Positions 15,921 through 25,695 of a stretch of DNA of 64,000 nucleotides are shown here, in pieces; positions within the stretch are counted from its first letter, which is position 1, and every line of letters begins with the position of its first letter. The position numbers and the translations under genes are program-made. The stretch is from an uncultured Faecalibacterium sp. (GTDB taxonomy: Bacteria; Bacillota; Clostridia; Oscillospirales; Ruminococcaceae): positions 1 to 64,000 of the forward strand of contig CAKSVD010000003.1 in assembly GCA_934503275.1 (NCBI GenBank). The letters are read 5' to 3'. The notes beneath the pieces were generated by a model that was not told where the DNA came from, made no database searches, and saw only the letters and a list, made by a program, of their open reading frames with translations.

Positions 15921-16787
15921 GTGGAAACAGTTCTCAAAGCGATCTCTGATTGGATCAAGTCGCTGCTGACAGCGGCAATCATGTCCAATCTTTCCGGCTT
16001 GTTTGATGATGTGAACACCCAAGTTGGCGGCATCGCCCAGCAAGTCGGCACCAAACCATCCAGTTTTGAACCGCGCGTTTTCGCTATGATCGAGGCGTTG
16101 TCCCGGAACGTAGTGCTTCCCATTGCAGGCGCGATTTTGACCTTCATTGCCTGCTACGAACTGATCGAGATGATCACCCAGCACAACAACATGGCCCAAT
16201 TTGAACCTGCGCTGCTGATGAAATGGGTCTTCAAAACTTCCATTTCGGTGTGGATAATCTCCAACACCTTCGACATCATCATGGCGGTGTTCGACGTGAC
16301 CCAGCAGGTGGTGGCAAATTCCAGCGGCATTATTTCTGGCAACACGCGGGTGAACGACATCGGGCTTTCCATGCTGCAATCCAGCATGATGCAGATGGAC
16401 GTAGGACCCTTGTTCGGACTGTTCTTGCAGTCCTTCTTCATCGGCATCACTATGCGCATCCTGTCCATCGTGATTTTCGTCATCGTCTACGGAAGAATGA
16501 TTGAGATCTACATGATGGTCAGCCTTGCCCCGGTGCCCATGGCAACATGGGGCAACCACGAGCAATCCCATGTGGGACAGAACTATCTTCGTTCTCTGTT
16601 CGCGCTGGGATTTCAGGGTTTCCTGATTCTGATCTGCGTGGCGATCTACGCTGTTCTGCTCCAGAATGTTGCAATATCCGGGGATGCCATCAACTCGATC
16701 TGGAGCATCGTGGGGTACACGGTGCTGCTCTGCTTCTCGCTGTTCAAGACCAGCTCTGTCGCCAAAACTCTGCTGGGTGCCCATTGA
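15921..16787 (+). CDS. VirB6/TrbL-like conjugal transfer membrane protein
   Basis: The 288-residue protein has a short amphipathic N-terminus and about six membrane segments (for example VLPIAGAILTFIACYELIEM, GLFLQSFFIGITMRILSIVI, GYTVLLCFSLFKTSSVAKTL). The family (CD1112/TrbL-VirB6-like) forms part of the inner-membrane channel. It contains the conserved LAPVPMATWGNHEQSHVGQN segment. GTG at 15921 follows a GGTGG-containing site. PrgI follows after 15 bases. Confidence 0.85.
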   Translation: METVLKAISDWIKSLLTAAIMSNLSGLFDDVNTQVGGIAQQVGTKPSSFEPRVFAMIEALSRNVVLPIAGAILTFIACYELIEMITQHNNMAQFEPALLMKWVFKTSISVWIISNTFDIIMAVFDVTQQVVANSSGIISGNTRVNDIGLSMLQSSMMQMDVGPLFGLFLQSFFIGITMRILSIVIFVIVYGRMIEIYMMVSLAPVPMATWGNHEQSHVGQNYLRSLFALGFQGFLILICVAIYAVLLQNVAISGDAINSIWSIVGYTVLLCFSLFKTSSVAKTLLGAH

Positions 16788-16802
16788 TTCGGAGGTGAAA
16801 TT

Positions 16803-17165
16803 TTGGCAGCTTATATTTCCGTGCCGCGCGATTTCAGCAAGGTGAAGTCCAAAGTAGCCTTCAACCTGACCGCCCGGCAGCTTATCTGTTTTGGTGCAGC
16901 GGCAGTCGTAGGCGTGCCGCTGTTCTTTGTTCTGCGGGACACCGCTGGCAATTCCGGTGCTACCCTCGGCATGATGGCGGTCATGCTGCCCATGTTCTTT
17001 CTGGCCATGTACCAGAAGAACGGTCAGCCGGCTGAAAAGATCCTGCGGTACTACCTTCAGGCACGTTTTGTTCGCCCGAAGGTGCGTCCGTACCAGACCC
17101 GCAATTACTATGCACTGCTTGTGAAGGGAGATGACGCCCATGATTCCGTTTCTGAAAAAGAATAA
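16803..17165 (+). CDS. prgI: PrgI-family (TcpE/VirB3-like) membrane protein
   Basis: The 120-residue protein has an N-terminal VPRDFSKVKSKVAFNLTARQ block and two adjacent membrane helices (LICFGAAAVVGVPLFFVLRD and LGMMAVMLPMFFLAMYQKNG), the usual PrgI form. It works next to the VirB4 ATPase in the transfer complex. The start is TTG at 16803, after GGAGGTGAAATT. Its end overlaps the VirB4 gene. Confidence 0.85.
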   Translation: MAAYISVPRDFSKVKSKVAFNLTARQLICFGAAAVVGVPLFFVLRDTAGNSGATLGMMAVMLPMFFLAMYQKNGQPAEKILRYYLQARFVRPKVRPYQTRNYYALLVKGDDAHDSVSEKE

Positions 17166-19509
17166 AGACGGCAAAAAGTCGCCCAAGCCCACGGTGCCCC
17201 GCACGGCACAGGAGAGCATTCCGTTCCAGCGGATGTTTGAGGACGGCACCTGCCGTGTCCGTCCCGGCTACTACACCCGCACCATCCAGTATCAGGATAT
17301 CAACTATCAGTTGGCGCAGCAGGAGGACAAGACCGCCATCTTTGAGGAATGGTGCAGTTTTCTCAACTTTTTCGACAGCTCTATCCACTTTGAGCTGTCC
17401 TTTGTGAATACCGCCACCGATTCGGCAGACTTCGAGAAGTCCATCCGCATCCCGTACCAGCAGGATGGCTTTGACGATGTGCGAGCCGAGTACAGCCAGA
17501 TGCTGCGGCAGCAGCTTTCCAAGGGCAACAACGGTCTGACCAAGACCAAATTCCTGACCTACGGCATCGAGGGCGACAGCATGGCGCAGGTCAAACCTCG
17601 GTTGGAGCACATCCAGAACGACCTGATGAACAACTTTCACAGGTTGGGCGTTCTGGCAAAGCCGCTGGACGGTACGGAGCGTCTGCGGCTGATGCATGGG
17701 ATGCTGAACATGGATGGAGCCAACAAGTTCCACTTCAACTGGAAAGACCTTGTGCCCAGTGGTCTGTCCGTAAAGGATGCCATTGCCCCTACTGCATTGG
17801 CGTTTAAGAACAGCCGTACCTTTCAGATGGGCGGCATCTTCGGGGCGGTCAGCTTTCTGAATATCACGGCTTCTGACCTGAGCGACCAGCTGCTGAAGGA
17901 TTTTCTGGACATGGATTCCAGCCAGATCGTTACCATGCACATCCAGTCCGTTGACCAGAACAAGGCCATTAAAACCATCAAACACACCATCACCGAACTC
18001 GATAGATCAAAGATCGAGGAGCAGAAAAAAGCCGTCCGCGCCGGATACGACATCGACGTGCTGCCGTCTGATTTGGCGACTTATGGCAGGGATGCAAAAG
18101 CCCTGCTGAAAGAATTACAGTCGCAAAATGAGCGTATGTTCCTTGTCACTTTTCTGGTGCTGAACACCGGCAAAACCGAGCAGGAACTGGAAACCAACGT
18201 GTTTCAGGCGGTCAGCATTGCGCAGAAGCACAACTGCGAACTGTGCCGTCTTGACTTCCAGCAGGAGCAGGGGCTGATGAGCAGCCTGCCACTGGCAGAC
18301 TGCCAAATCGAGATCCAGCGGGGTCTTACCACCAGCAGCACGGCAATCTTTGTGCCGTTTACCACACAGGAGTTGTTCGACAACGGTAAGGAAAGCCTGT
18401 ATTATGGCTTGAACGCCCTGTCCAACAACCTAATCATGGTTGACCGCAAAAAGCTGAAGAACCCCAACGGTCTGATTCTGGGCACTCCCGGTTCCGGCAA
18501 GTCCTTCAGCGCAAAGCGTGAGATCTGCAATGCGTTCCTCGTGACGGACGATGATATTATCATTGCAGACCCGGAGGCGGAGTACGCTCCGCTGGTGGAA
18601 CGTTTGCATGGGCAGGTCATCCACATCAGCCCTGCCAGCACCCAGTATATCAACCCGATGGACATCAACAGCAACTACTCGGAGGAGGATAACCCTCTGG
18701 CTTTGAAAGCCGACTTTGTACTGTCCCTGTGCGAACTGGTGGTGGGCGGCAAAGAAGGGTTGCAGCCGGTGGAAAAGACGGTCATTGACCGCTGCGTCCA
18801 TGTAATCTACCGTAAGTATTTTGAAAATCCCACCCCGGAAAACATGCCGCTGCTGGAAGACCTCTACAACGCCCTGCTGACGCAAGATGAACCGGAAGCC
18901 CGCCATGTGGCGGCTGCGCTGGAAATTTACGTTAAGGGTTCTTTGAATATTTTTAACCACCACACCAATGTGGATATCAATAACCGCATCGTCTGCTTCG
19001 ATATTAAGCAGCTTGGCAAGCAGCTAAAAAAACTCGGTATGCTCATCGTGCAGGATGCCGTGTGGGGGCGTGTGACCGCCAACCGTGAAGCCGGAAAATC
19101 CACGCGATACTACGTCGATGAGTTTCACCTTTTGCTGAAGGAGGAGCAGACTGCCGCTTATTCTGTGGAGATTTGGAAGCGTTTCCGTAAGTGGGGCGGC
19201 ATTCCGACAGGATTAACACAGAATGTGAAGGACCTTCTGACAAGTCCCGAAGTATCGAACATTTTCGAGAACTCGGACTTCGTTTATATGCTCAATCAGG
19301 CGAACGGAGACCGACAGATTCTCGCAAAGCAGCTCAATATCTCTCCCCATCAGCTTTCTTACGTTACCCACTCCGGCGAAGGTGAAGGGCTGCTGTTCTT
19401 CGGCAACGTCATTTTGCCGTTCGTCGATCACTTCCCGAAAGACCTTGAACTCTACCGCATCCTCACGACCCGCCTTTCCGAAGTTGCGGAGGCGCAAAAG
19501 CATGAGTGA
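17140..19509 (+). CDS. VirB4-type conjugation ATPase
   Basis: The protein of about 789 residues energises the type IV secretion channel. Walker A LILGTPGSGKS is near residues 446-456, followed by DDDIIIADPEAEYAPLVERL. The Walker B-like TRYYVDEFHLLL is near 653, and GIPTGLTQNVKDLL follows. It is full length. ATG at 17140 is preferred because AAGGGAG lies nine bases upstream; the ATG at 17131 is in frame but too close to that site. The stop overlaps the next start (ATGAGTGA). Confidence 0.92.
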   Translation: MIPFLKKNKDGKKSPKPTVPRTAQESIPFQRMFEDGTCRVRPGYYTRTIQYQDINYQLAQQEDKTAIFEEWCSFLNFFDSSIHFELSFVNTATDSADFEKSIRIPYQQDGFDDVRAEYSQMLRQQLSKGNNGLTKTKFLTYGIEGDSMAQVKPRLEHIQNDLMNNFHRLGVLAKPLDGTERLRLMHGMLNMDGANKFHFNWKDLVPSGLSVKDAIAPTALAFKNSRTFQMGGIFGAVSFLNITASDLSDQLLKDFLDMDSSQIVTMHIQSVDQNKAIKTIKHTITELDRSKIEEQKKAVRAGYDIDVLPSDLATYGRDAKALLKELQSQNERMFLVTFLVLNTGKTEQELETNVFQAVSIAQKHNCELCRLDFQQEQGLMSSLPLADCQIEIQRGLTTSSTAIFVPFTTQELFDNGKESLYYGLNALSNNLIMVDRKKLKNPNGLILGTPGSGKSFSAKREICNAFLVTDDDIIIADPEAEYAPLVERLHGQVIHISPASTQYINPMDINSNYSEEDNPLALKADFVLSLCELVVGGKEGLQPVEKTVIDRCVHVIYRKYFENPTPENMPLLEDLYNALLTQDEPEARHVAAALEIYVKGSLNIFNHHTNVDINNRIVCFDIKQLGKQLKKLGMLIVQDAVWGRVTANREAGKSTRYYVDEFHLLLKEEQTAAYSVEIWKRFRKWGGIPTGLTQNVKDLLTSPEVSNIFENSDFVYMLNQANGDRQILAKQLNISPHQLSYVTHSGEGEGLLFFGNVILPFVDHFPKDLELYRILTTRLSEVAEAQKHE

Positions 19510-21244
19510 GAAACAGCCAAGGCTGAAATTTGAGGAAGACAAGGAGCGCACGGCCACGCGCTCTCCTCCGAAAAAGTCCAAAGTGGAGCAGTCTAAGCCC
19601 AAAAAGCAGAAACTGAAGCAGGATGCAGACAAGGCAGCGGAAAAGGCGCAGCACCTGCGTTTTGGCAAAGCCGAGATCACCCCGGATGAAGCATCCCGCA
19701 TGACAAAGCAGCAGAAACGTGCTATGTATGCCGCCGCTGCCGCCCGATCTGCGGCACATCGGGAGATTGACCAGTACGAGGATGAAAACGTCGGCGTGCA
19801 AGCGTTGAGCGAGGGCGAAAAGGCGGCAGGAAATGTCCGTGATATTTCCAAAAGCCGCTATGCCCGGAAGCTCAAGAAGAAAGCCAAGATGCAGGGCAAG
19901 AAGGGTGCCAAAGCCGCAAAATCTTCCCCGCAGAAGCCGACTGCGGCACAAGATGCAGGCGCATCCTGCACCGGCGAGGGCGGCTCCAACTGGCTCTCCC
20001 GATGGCGGCAGAAACAGGACATCCGGCAGAGTTACTATGCCGCCGCCCATTCGGGCACAGCGGCGCAGACCGCAGGCAGCAAAGCGGCATCCAATGGCAC
20101 CACTGCTGCGAAGTCTGGCATGGAACAGGTCATCGACAAAGGGAAATCGGTGGTCAGTACCGCAGTCAACGGCATTGCCAATTTTGCAAAAAGCAACGCG
20201 CACGTTCTTTTGATCGTGGGCGTTTTTCTTTTGCTCCTGCTGCTGGTCATGTCAGCGTTTTCGTCCTGTTCCATTCTGTTCTCCGGCACCACGCAGGTAT
20301 CCGGGCAGACCATTTACACCGCAGAGGACCGGGACATCCGGGGAGCCGAAACCGACTACAAGAAGCTGGAAAAGGAACTGGATAAGAAAATCAAGCGTAC
20401 CCCCACCGACCACCCCGGCTATGACGAATACCGATACCATCTGGATGCTATTGAGCACGATCCTTGGCAGCTCACTTCGTTCCTGACTACTCTTTATGAC
20501 GACTACACCCGCAGCGAGGTGCAGGCAAAACTCAAGGAGACGTTTGCCAAGCAATACAAGCTGACCACATGGGTGGAAGTCCAGACCCGGTACCGCACGG
20601 TAGTGATGATTGACATTTTTACTGGCATCCCCTACACCGTGCAAGTCCCCTATGAGTATCGAATTTTTCACACAAAGCTGGTCAATCGTGGCTTGGAAGT
20701 CGTTATCCGGGAGGAACTGGATGCTGACCAGTGGAAACGGTACGAGATCTTTCAGGATACGCTGGGCGGCAGACCCTATCTGTTCAACGGCGGCTTGCCG
20801 CCCGGTGGCTCGGATGGCTCCGGCACACCGGGCATTGATTATCAGGTTCCGGCAGAAGCCCTGACGGACGAGGAATTTGCCGCTATCTACAAGGAGGCGC
20901 AAAAGTATGTGGGCACGCCCTACGTCTGGGGCGGTTCTACCCCGGAAACCGGGTTCGATTGCAGCGGTTATGTCTGCTGGGTCTACAACCAGAACGGCTA
21001 CAATGTGGGGCGCACCACCGCCAACGGTCTGTGGAACAAGAGCCAGCACATTTCCGAAGCCGAAGCAAAGCCCGGCGACCTTGTTTTCTTTGAAGGAACG
21101 TATGATACGCCGGGGAAAAGTCATGTGGGCATCTACCTTGGAAACGGCAAGATGGTGTCTGCCGGAGACCCCATCAAGTACGCAAACATTCACTCGTCCT
21201 ACTGGGAGAAGCATCTCGCCGGGTTCGGACGGCTTTCAAAATGA
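19502..21244 (+). CDS. Conjugation cell-wall hydrolase, NlpC/P60 (CD1108-like)
   Basis: The 580-residue protein has a long Lys/Ala-rich cytoplasmic N-terminus (about 1-230) and one membrane helix near residues 235-258. An extracellular region follows, ending in an NlpC/P60 peptidase with catalytic Cys in GFDCSGYV near 486 and His in SHVGIYLG near 540. Such proteins open peptidoglycan locally for the mating channel. A Pro/Gly linker (LPPGGSDGSGTPG) precedes the peptidase. The start overlaps the VirB4 stop. Confidence 0.9.
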   Translation: MSEKQPRLKFEEDKERTATRSPPKKSKVEQSKPKKQKLKQDADKAAEKAQHLRFGKAEITPDEASRMTKQQKRAMYAAAAARSAAHREIDQYEDENVGVQALSEGEKAAGNVRDISKSRYARKLKKKAKMQGKKGAKAAKSSPQKPTAAQDAGASCTGEGGSNWLSRWRQKQDIRQSYYAAAHSGTAAQTAGSKAASNGTTAAKSGMEQVIDKGKSVVSTAVNGIANFAKSNAHVLLIVGVFLLLLLLVMSAFSSCSILFSGTTQVSGQTIYTAEDRDIRGAETDYKKLEKELDKKIKRTPTDHPGYDEYRYHLDAIEHDPWQLTSFLTTLYDDYTRSEVQAKLKETFAKQYKLTTWVEVQTRYRTVVMIDIFTGIPYTVQVPYEYRIFHTKLVNRGLEVVIREELDADQWKRYEIFQDTLGGRPYLFNGGLPPGGSDGSGTPGIDYQVPAEALTDEEFAAIYKEAQKYVGTPYVWGGSTPETGFDCSGYVCWVYNQNGYNVGRTTANGLWNKSQHISEAEAKPGDLVFFEGTYDTPGKSHVGIYLGNGKMVSAGDPIKYANIHSSYWEKHLAGFGRLSK

Positions 21245-21257
21245 TTGGAGGAGTTTT

Positions 21258-21524
21258 ATGAGCGAAAAATCGGATAAGCTGCGGGCGATGCTGGAAAAAG
21301 AGAAGGAGCGCCGTATCAAACTGAACAACCGCATCGAGATTCTGGAACGGCGCATTCAGGAGGAGGATTCCGCCGAGGTCAACGAGATGGTGCGGACTGC
21401 AAAGGTCACGCCGGAACAGCTTGCTGCTCTGCTGCGGCAGTCCGCAACCGCCACCCCGACCCCGGCTGCGCTGTCTGCTGTGGGTGCAACTTTTGAGAAG
21501 GAGGTCGATGTAGATGAAGATTAA
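21258..21524 (+). CDS. DUF4315 family protein
   Basis: The 88-residue protein is a charged coiled coil (about residues 5-45: LRAMLEKEKERRIKLNNRIE) followed by a short tail with VTPEQLAALLRQ. This matches DUF4315, always found between the NlpC and DUF4366 genes in these elements; its role is unknown. ATG at 21258 follows GGAGGAG. It overlaps the next gene by 11 bases. Confidence 0.8.
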   Translation: MSEKSDKLRAMLEKEKERRIKLNNRIEILERRIQEEDSAEVNEMVRTAKVTPEQLAALLRQSATATPTPAALSAVGATFEKEVDVDED

Positions 21525-22245
21525 GAAACTGGGTGCGCTGCTGGTATCGGTGGCACTGTGCGCTGGCATGGCAGCTCCCGCTTTTGCCTATGACGGTGAG
21601 CCTGTGGAGGAAGTGGAACAGCCCGTCCTGACTTCTACCACTGATGAGGAAGATGCGGTCACCGTGACCGATGAGGAAAACGGTGCCCTGACTCCGGAGG
21701 GCAATCTGACGCTGGTGGATGATTACCATACCAGTTATTCGGATGGCTCTGGCCAGCAGTTCATCACGCTGGTGTCGAAGTCTGGCAACACATTCTATCT
21801 GGTCATTGACCGCAACGACAAGGGGGAAAACACCGTTCATTTCATGAATCTTGTGGACGAAGCCGACCTTCTTTCCCTGATGGAAGATGAAGATGCCGAT
21901 GCCTACACCGCTGAAAAAGAAGCGGCGGCGCAGGCAGAGCAGGAGCGCAAACAGGCCGAAGAGGATGCGAAAAAGGCTGCGGAAGAAGCGGAGGCATCCG
22001 GTTCTGAACAGACTGGTGGCAACAAAGTTACGAAGTATGCTGCCACATTCTTAGGTGTACTGGCGCTGGTCGGTTTGGTTGCTGGCAGCGGCATTTACAC
22101 CTTTATGAAGCAGAAGCAGAAAAAGCAGGCCGAAAAAGAAGCCCTTGACCCTGATGCAAATTACACCGAGGACAAGGGCGATTTTGAAATACCCACTGAG
22201 GATGAGCCGGAAGAAGCCGGTGAGGAGGATACAGCAGAAGAATAA
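21514..22245 (+). CDS. DUF4366 exported membrane-anchored protein
   Basis: The 243-residue protein has a Sec signal peptide (positive MKIKK start, hydrophobic core, cleavage likely after AFA at residue 26). An acidic extracellular domain follows, then a Glu/Ala/Lys-rich coiled-coil stretch (about 130-165), a membrane helix (about 174-197) and an acidic cytosolic tail. This is the layout of DUF4366 proteins of Tn1549-like elements, presumed structural parts of the transfer apparatus. The end of the operon is marked by a hairpin plus TACATA element. Confidence 0.82.
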   Translation: MKIKKLGALLVSVALCAGMAAPAFAYDGEPVEEVEQPVLTSTTDEEDAVTVTDEENGALTPEGNLTLVDDYHTSYSDGSGQQFITLVSKSGNTFYLVIDRNDKGENTVHFMNLVDEADLLSLMEDEDADAYTAEKEAAAQAEQERKQAEEDAKKAAEEAEASGSEQTGGNKVTKYAATFLGVLALVGLVAGSGIYTFMKQKQKKQAEKEALDPDANYTEDKGDFEIPTEDEPEEAGEEDTAEE

Positions 22246-22252
22246 TTCTATT

Positions 22253-22275
22253 GGCGGCGTTTGCCGCCTTACATA
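22253..22275 (+). other. Hairpin plus TACATA element (copy 3)
   Basis: GGCGGC-GTTT-GCCGCC followed by TTACATA begins seven bases after the DUF4366 stop, where the inserted AAA ATPase gene ends convergently. It matches the elements at 13601, 26811 and 36714. Confidence 0.5.
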
Positions 22276-23499
22276 TCAGATGACCCAAATCGGAACAACG
22301 TAATTATCCCGATCCACCACACCGACTTTTGGCTTCATGCAGACAATAGCGCCTTTCCCGCGGGGAACAGATGCTTTATCCAGCAGGGAAAATACCTTTG
22401 TCAGTTCGGTACCGGGATTTGAAGTCTTTTTGATCTCGATGGGGTTCAGCACACCATCCTGTTCCAAAACAATGTCGATTTCCTTGGCGTCTTTATCGCG
22501 GTAGTAATACAAGAACGGCTCTCTGCCGGTATTCAGATAGGTCTTTGCAATTTCAGAAACAACGTAGTTTTCAAGGATCGCACCGTTCATAGCACCGCAT
22601 TCCAGAACCTCTGCACTGCTCCACTTGGTCAGGTAACACACAAGCCCGGTGTCGTAGAAATAGAGTTTCGGGGTCTTTACCAGACGTTTCAGTAGGTTGT
22701 TAGAATAGGGGTGCAGGTAGAAGATGATACCCAGTGTTTCCAGAATGTGCAGCCAATCTTTTGCCTGCTTTTGATTGATGTCCGCATCCTGTGCGATCTC
22801 AGAAACGTTCAGCATCTGCGAGCAGCGGGCGGCAACGGCAGTCATAAAACGCAGAAATTTCAGCGCATCAATGGCATCGGAAAGCTCTTTTACGTCACGT
22901 TCAATATAGGTAGAAAGGTAGCTGCTGTAAAAAATCTGGCTGTTGGTATTTTTTCCGCTTGCAATAGCGGGCATGGACCCCATATAGATACGCTCAAAGA
23001 TACCTTTGGTATCTGCGGGCAAAGCTTTTTCCTCTCGTTTCAGCAGAGCGTCCAAATCTACACGGAATGGCTCGGTATCTGCACCGTTTATTTCTGACTG
23101 CGAAAGAGAAGTCATTGACAGCACAGCAACACGCCCGGCAAGGGATTCTTGTACCCCGTGCATCAGCTTGAACACCTGCGAACCGGTCAGCCAGAAGGCA
23201 CCCGGCTCGTGGTGAGTATCTGCATAGACCTTGATATAGGTGAACAGCTCCGGTGCATACTGCACCTCGTCGATCAGAATCGGTGGCTTATGCAGCTGCA
23301 AAAACAGTTCCGGGTCATTTTTGGCGAGTGCGCGCTCATTCAGGTCATCCAGCGAAACGTACCCACGGGAACTTCCCTCCATGAGTTTTTGCAGCATGGT
23401 CGTTTTTCCTACCTGCCGGGGGCCGGTCACTAATACGACTGGGTACTCTTGCGTTACCTGCTGCACGACTTTCTCAAGACTTCTGGTAATATAGCTCAC
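22276..23499 (-). CDS. AAA ATPase with DUF4143 (BREX-unrelated orphan ATPase family)
   Basis: The protein of about 407 residues has an N-terminal AAA_14 domain with Walker A VTGPRQVGKTT and Walker B PPILIDEVQYAP, then GAFWLTGSQ. It ends in a DUF4143 domain with a nuclease-like FLYYYRDKDAKEIDIVLEQD and NPIEIKKTSNP pattern. The cellular role of this widespread family is unknown. GTG at 23499 is preferred over the GTG at 23508 because AGGTG lies six bases before it. It is antisense to, and inserted within, the transfer gene series, so it is cargo. Confidence 0.88.
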   Translation of the reverse strand: MSYITRSLEKVVQQVTQEYPVVLVTGPRQVGKTTMLQKLMEGSSRGYVSLDDLNERALAKNDPELFLQLHKPPILIDEVQYAPELFTYIKVYADTHHEPGAFWLTGSQVFKLMHGVQESLAGRVAVLSMTSLSQSEINGADTEPFRVDLDALLKREEKALPADTKGIFERIYMGSMPAIASGKNTNSQIFYSSYLSTYIERDVKELSDAIDALKFLRFMTAVAARCSQMLNVSEIAQDADINQKQAKDWLHILETLGIIFYLHPYSNNLLKRLVKTPKLYFYDTGLVCYLTKWSSAEVLECGAMNGAILENYVVSEIAKTYLNTGREPFLYYYRDKDAKEIDIVLEQDGVLNPIEIKKTSNPGTELTKVFSLLDKASVPRGKGAIVCMKPKVGVVDRDNYVVPIWVI

Positions 23500-23522
23500 G
23501 TTCGTCACCTACTTTCAATTAT

Positions 23523-23559
23523 TTCGGCTGATTTTTCATCTAATTACATTTTAGCCGAA
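23523..23559. promoter_or_regulatory. Inverted repeat between divergent genes
   Basis: TTCGGCT and AGCCGAA, 23 bases apart, lie in the 120-base gap between the divergent AAA ATPase and topB genes. They could be an operator or the end of the inserted ATPase module. Confidence 0.35.
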
Positions 23560-23619
23560 GCAATATGCTTTTTCAAGTGAATTTTGCGAAAAAATCAAGA
23601 AGAAATGGAGGAATGCTTA

Positions 23620-25695
23620 TTGTCTTATCAGCTCGTGGTCAGTGAGAAACCGTCCGTGGCCATGTCCTACGCCAAAGTCCTCGGTGCCACCAACCGCAAA
23701 GACGGTTATCTGGAGGGTAACGGCTATCTGGTGAGCTGGTGCGTGGGGCACTTGGTGGAACTGGCACCGCCCAACATCTACGATGCCAAATACGTCAAGT
23801 GGAGTATCGCAGATTTGCCCATCCTGCCGCAAAAGTGGCAGTATCTGGTGTCTGCCAGGACCAAAAAGCAGTTTGGTATCCTGAAAGACCTGATGAACCG
23901 CCCGGACGTAGATGGCATTGTGAACAGTTGCGATTCCGGACGAGAGGGAGAACTGATTTTCCGCTTGGTGTACCAGCAGGCTGGGTGCAAAAAGCCCTTT
24001 TCCCGCCTGTGGTTGTCCAGCATGGAGGAAAACGCCATCCGGGAGGGCTTTGCCCACCTGAAACCGTCAACTGAATACGATGCGCTGTACAACGCAGCAC
24101 TCTGCCGGGAACGTGCCGACTGGATGGTCGGTATCAATGCGTCCCGGCTTTTTTCATGCCTGTACAACCAGCCTTTGGCGGTGGGGCGTGTTATGACCCC
24201 GGTGCTTGCCATGACGGTGGTGCGGGAAGCAGCCATTGCCGCCTTTGTGCCGAAGAAATTCTACACGGTTGCCCTGACCCTTGCGGACGGCGGCACTGCA
24301 TCCAGCAAACGGTTTGCACAGAAAGTAGATGCCGAGACACTGCTTGAAAATTGCAGAAAGGAGGACCACACCACTGTGCAGAAAGTCGAGCGCAAAGAGA
24401 AAACCGAGAAGCCGCCGTTGCTCTACGACCTGACAAGCCTCCAACGGGATGCCAACCGGCTGTTAGGTTTTACCGCACAGCAGGGTTTAGATTATGCGCA
24501 AAGTCTGTACGAGAAAAAACTCATCACCTATCCTCGCACGGACAGTCGCTTCCTGACCGATGATATGGCGGCATCCCTGCCGGAGCTGGTGGCGACTGCC
24601 GCAGGAGCATTTGATTTTCACGAAGATGTTCCTGTTCATGTGCAGCAGGTCATCGACAGTAGTAAGGTCACAGACCACCATGCACTGCTGCCCACGGCAA
24701 GCGCAGCAAAAGCCGACTTGTCAGCACTGCCCGCCGGGGAACGGAGCATCCTGCGGCTTGTCGTTGTACGGTTGCTCTGTGCTGTTGGCGAAGCTCACCG
24801 ATATGCCGAAACCACCATGACAACCATCTGTGCAGACGAGGAATTTACGGCGAAGGGAAAAGTTGTGCTGTCGGATGGCTGGAAAGGCATCGAGCGTAAA
24901 ATGCTGGGCGATTTGCTGGGCAAGAAAAAAGAACCTGCTGTTCTGCCGGATGTGCAGGAGCAGAGTGGGTGCGGCATTATCGGGCCCGAACTGAAAGAGG
25001 GTCAGACCTCAGCTCCAAAGCATTTTACGGAAGATCTTCTCCTGTCGGCAATGCAAACGGCTGGTTCTGAATCTATGCCGGAGGGCGTGGAGCGTCAAGG
25101 CATCGGCACCCCGGCCACCCGCGCCGCAACTATTGAAAAGCTGGTGCAGAAGGGCTTTCTGGAGCGCAAGGGCACCAAGAAAACCAAGGTGCTGCTGCCC
25201 ACGGATAAGGGGAAAGCGTTAATCACCGTGATGCCAGAAGAAATCCAGTCCCCGGAAATGACCGCTGACTGGGAGACGAAACTGCTGCGCATCGAGCGCG
25301 GCGAGATGGAGCCAGACGAGTTTATGACTGAAATCAAAGATATGATCTCCTCGCTGGTCAATACCACCGAGGCTATGAAGGGAGCAAATGTGCTTATGAA
25401 AAACAAGATTGTTGGTGTCTGCCCGAACTGTGGTGCGAATGTTGTTGAGCGCGAAAAGGGCTGGTTCTGTGAGAACCGCGAGTGCCGTTTCGCTTTGTGG
25501 ATGGACAATGCCTATTTCAAGCGTCTTGGGAAACATCTGGATGGCCGTATGGTGGACAAGCTGCTGCGGGATGGCCGGGTGCGTCTGAAGGACTGCAAGA
25601 GTGCCAAGGGCAAGACCTATAACGCTACCGTCCTGCTGTCCACCGAACCCGATGGCCGCAGCAAGTTTTCTCTGGAATTTGAGGGTGGCTACTGA
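23620..25695 (+). CDS. topB: Type IA DNA topoisomerase (topoisomerase III)
   Basis: The 691-residue enzyme starts with the TOPRIM segment VVSEKPSVAMSYAKVLGA and has NSCDSGREGELIFRLVY with the metal-binding acidic residues. The active-site Tyr is in LITYPRTDSRFL near residue 304. A C-terminal zinc-finger-like region (CPNCGANV...CENRECRF) lies around 600-623. On conjugative elements it resolves DNA topology during transfer. TTG at 23620 follows GGAGG by eight bases; an ATG at 23605 overlaps that site. The next gene overlaps by one base (TGATG). Confidence 0.92.
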   Translation: MSYQLVVSEKPSVAMSYAKVLGATNRKDGYLEGNGYLVSWCVGHLVELAPPNIYDAKYVKWSIADLPILPQKWQYLVSARTKKQFGILKDLMNRPDVDGIVNSCDSGREGELIFRLVYQQAGCKKPFSRLWLSSMEENAIREGFAHLKPSTEYDALYNAALCRERADWMVGINASRLFSCLYNQPLAVGRVMTPVLAMTVVREAAIAAFVPKKFYTVALTLADGGTASSKRFAQKVDAETLLENCRKEDHTTVQKVERKEKTEKPPLLYDLTSLQRDANRLLGFTAQQGLDYAQSLYEKKLITYPRTDSRFLTDDMAASLPELVATAAGAFDFHEDVPVHVQQVIDSSKVTDHHALLPTASAAKADLSALPAGERSILRLVVVRLLCAVGEAHRYAETTMTTICADEEFTAKGKVVLSDGWKGIERKMLGDLLGKKKEPAVLPDVQEQSGCGIIGPELKEGQTSAPKHFTEDLLLSAMQTAGSESMPEGVERQGIGTPATRAATIEKLVQKGFLERKGTKKTKVLLPTDKGKALITVMPEEIQSPEMTADWETKLLRIERGEMEPDEFMTEIKDMISSLVNTTEAMKGANVLMKNKIVGVCPNCGANVVEREKGWFCENRECRFALWMDNAYFKRLGKHLDGRMVDKLLRDGRVRLKDCKSAKGKTYNATVLLSTEPDGRSKFSLEFEGGY

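Noticed and set aside
15888-17249. 453-codon minus-strand open frame over virB6, prgI and virB4
   Set aside because: Histidine-rich antisense shadow of conserved transfer genes.
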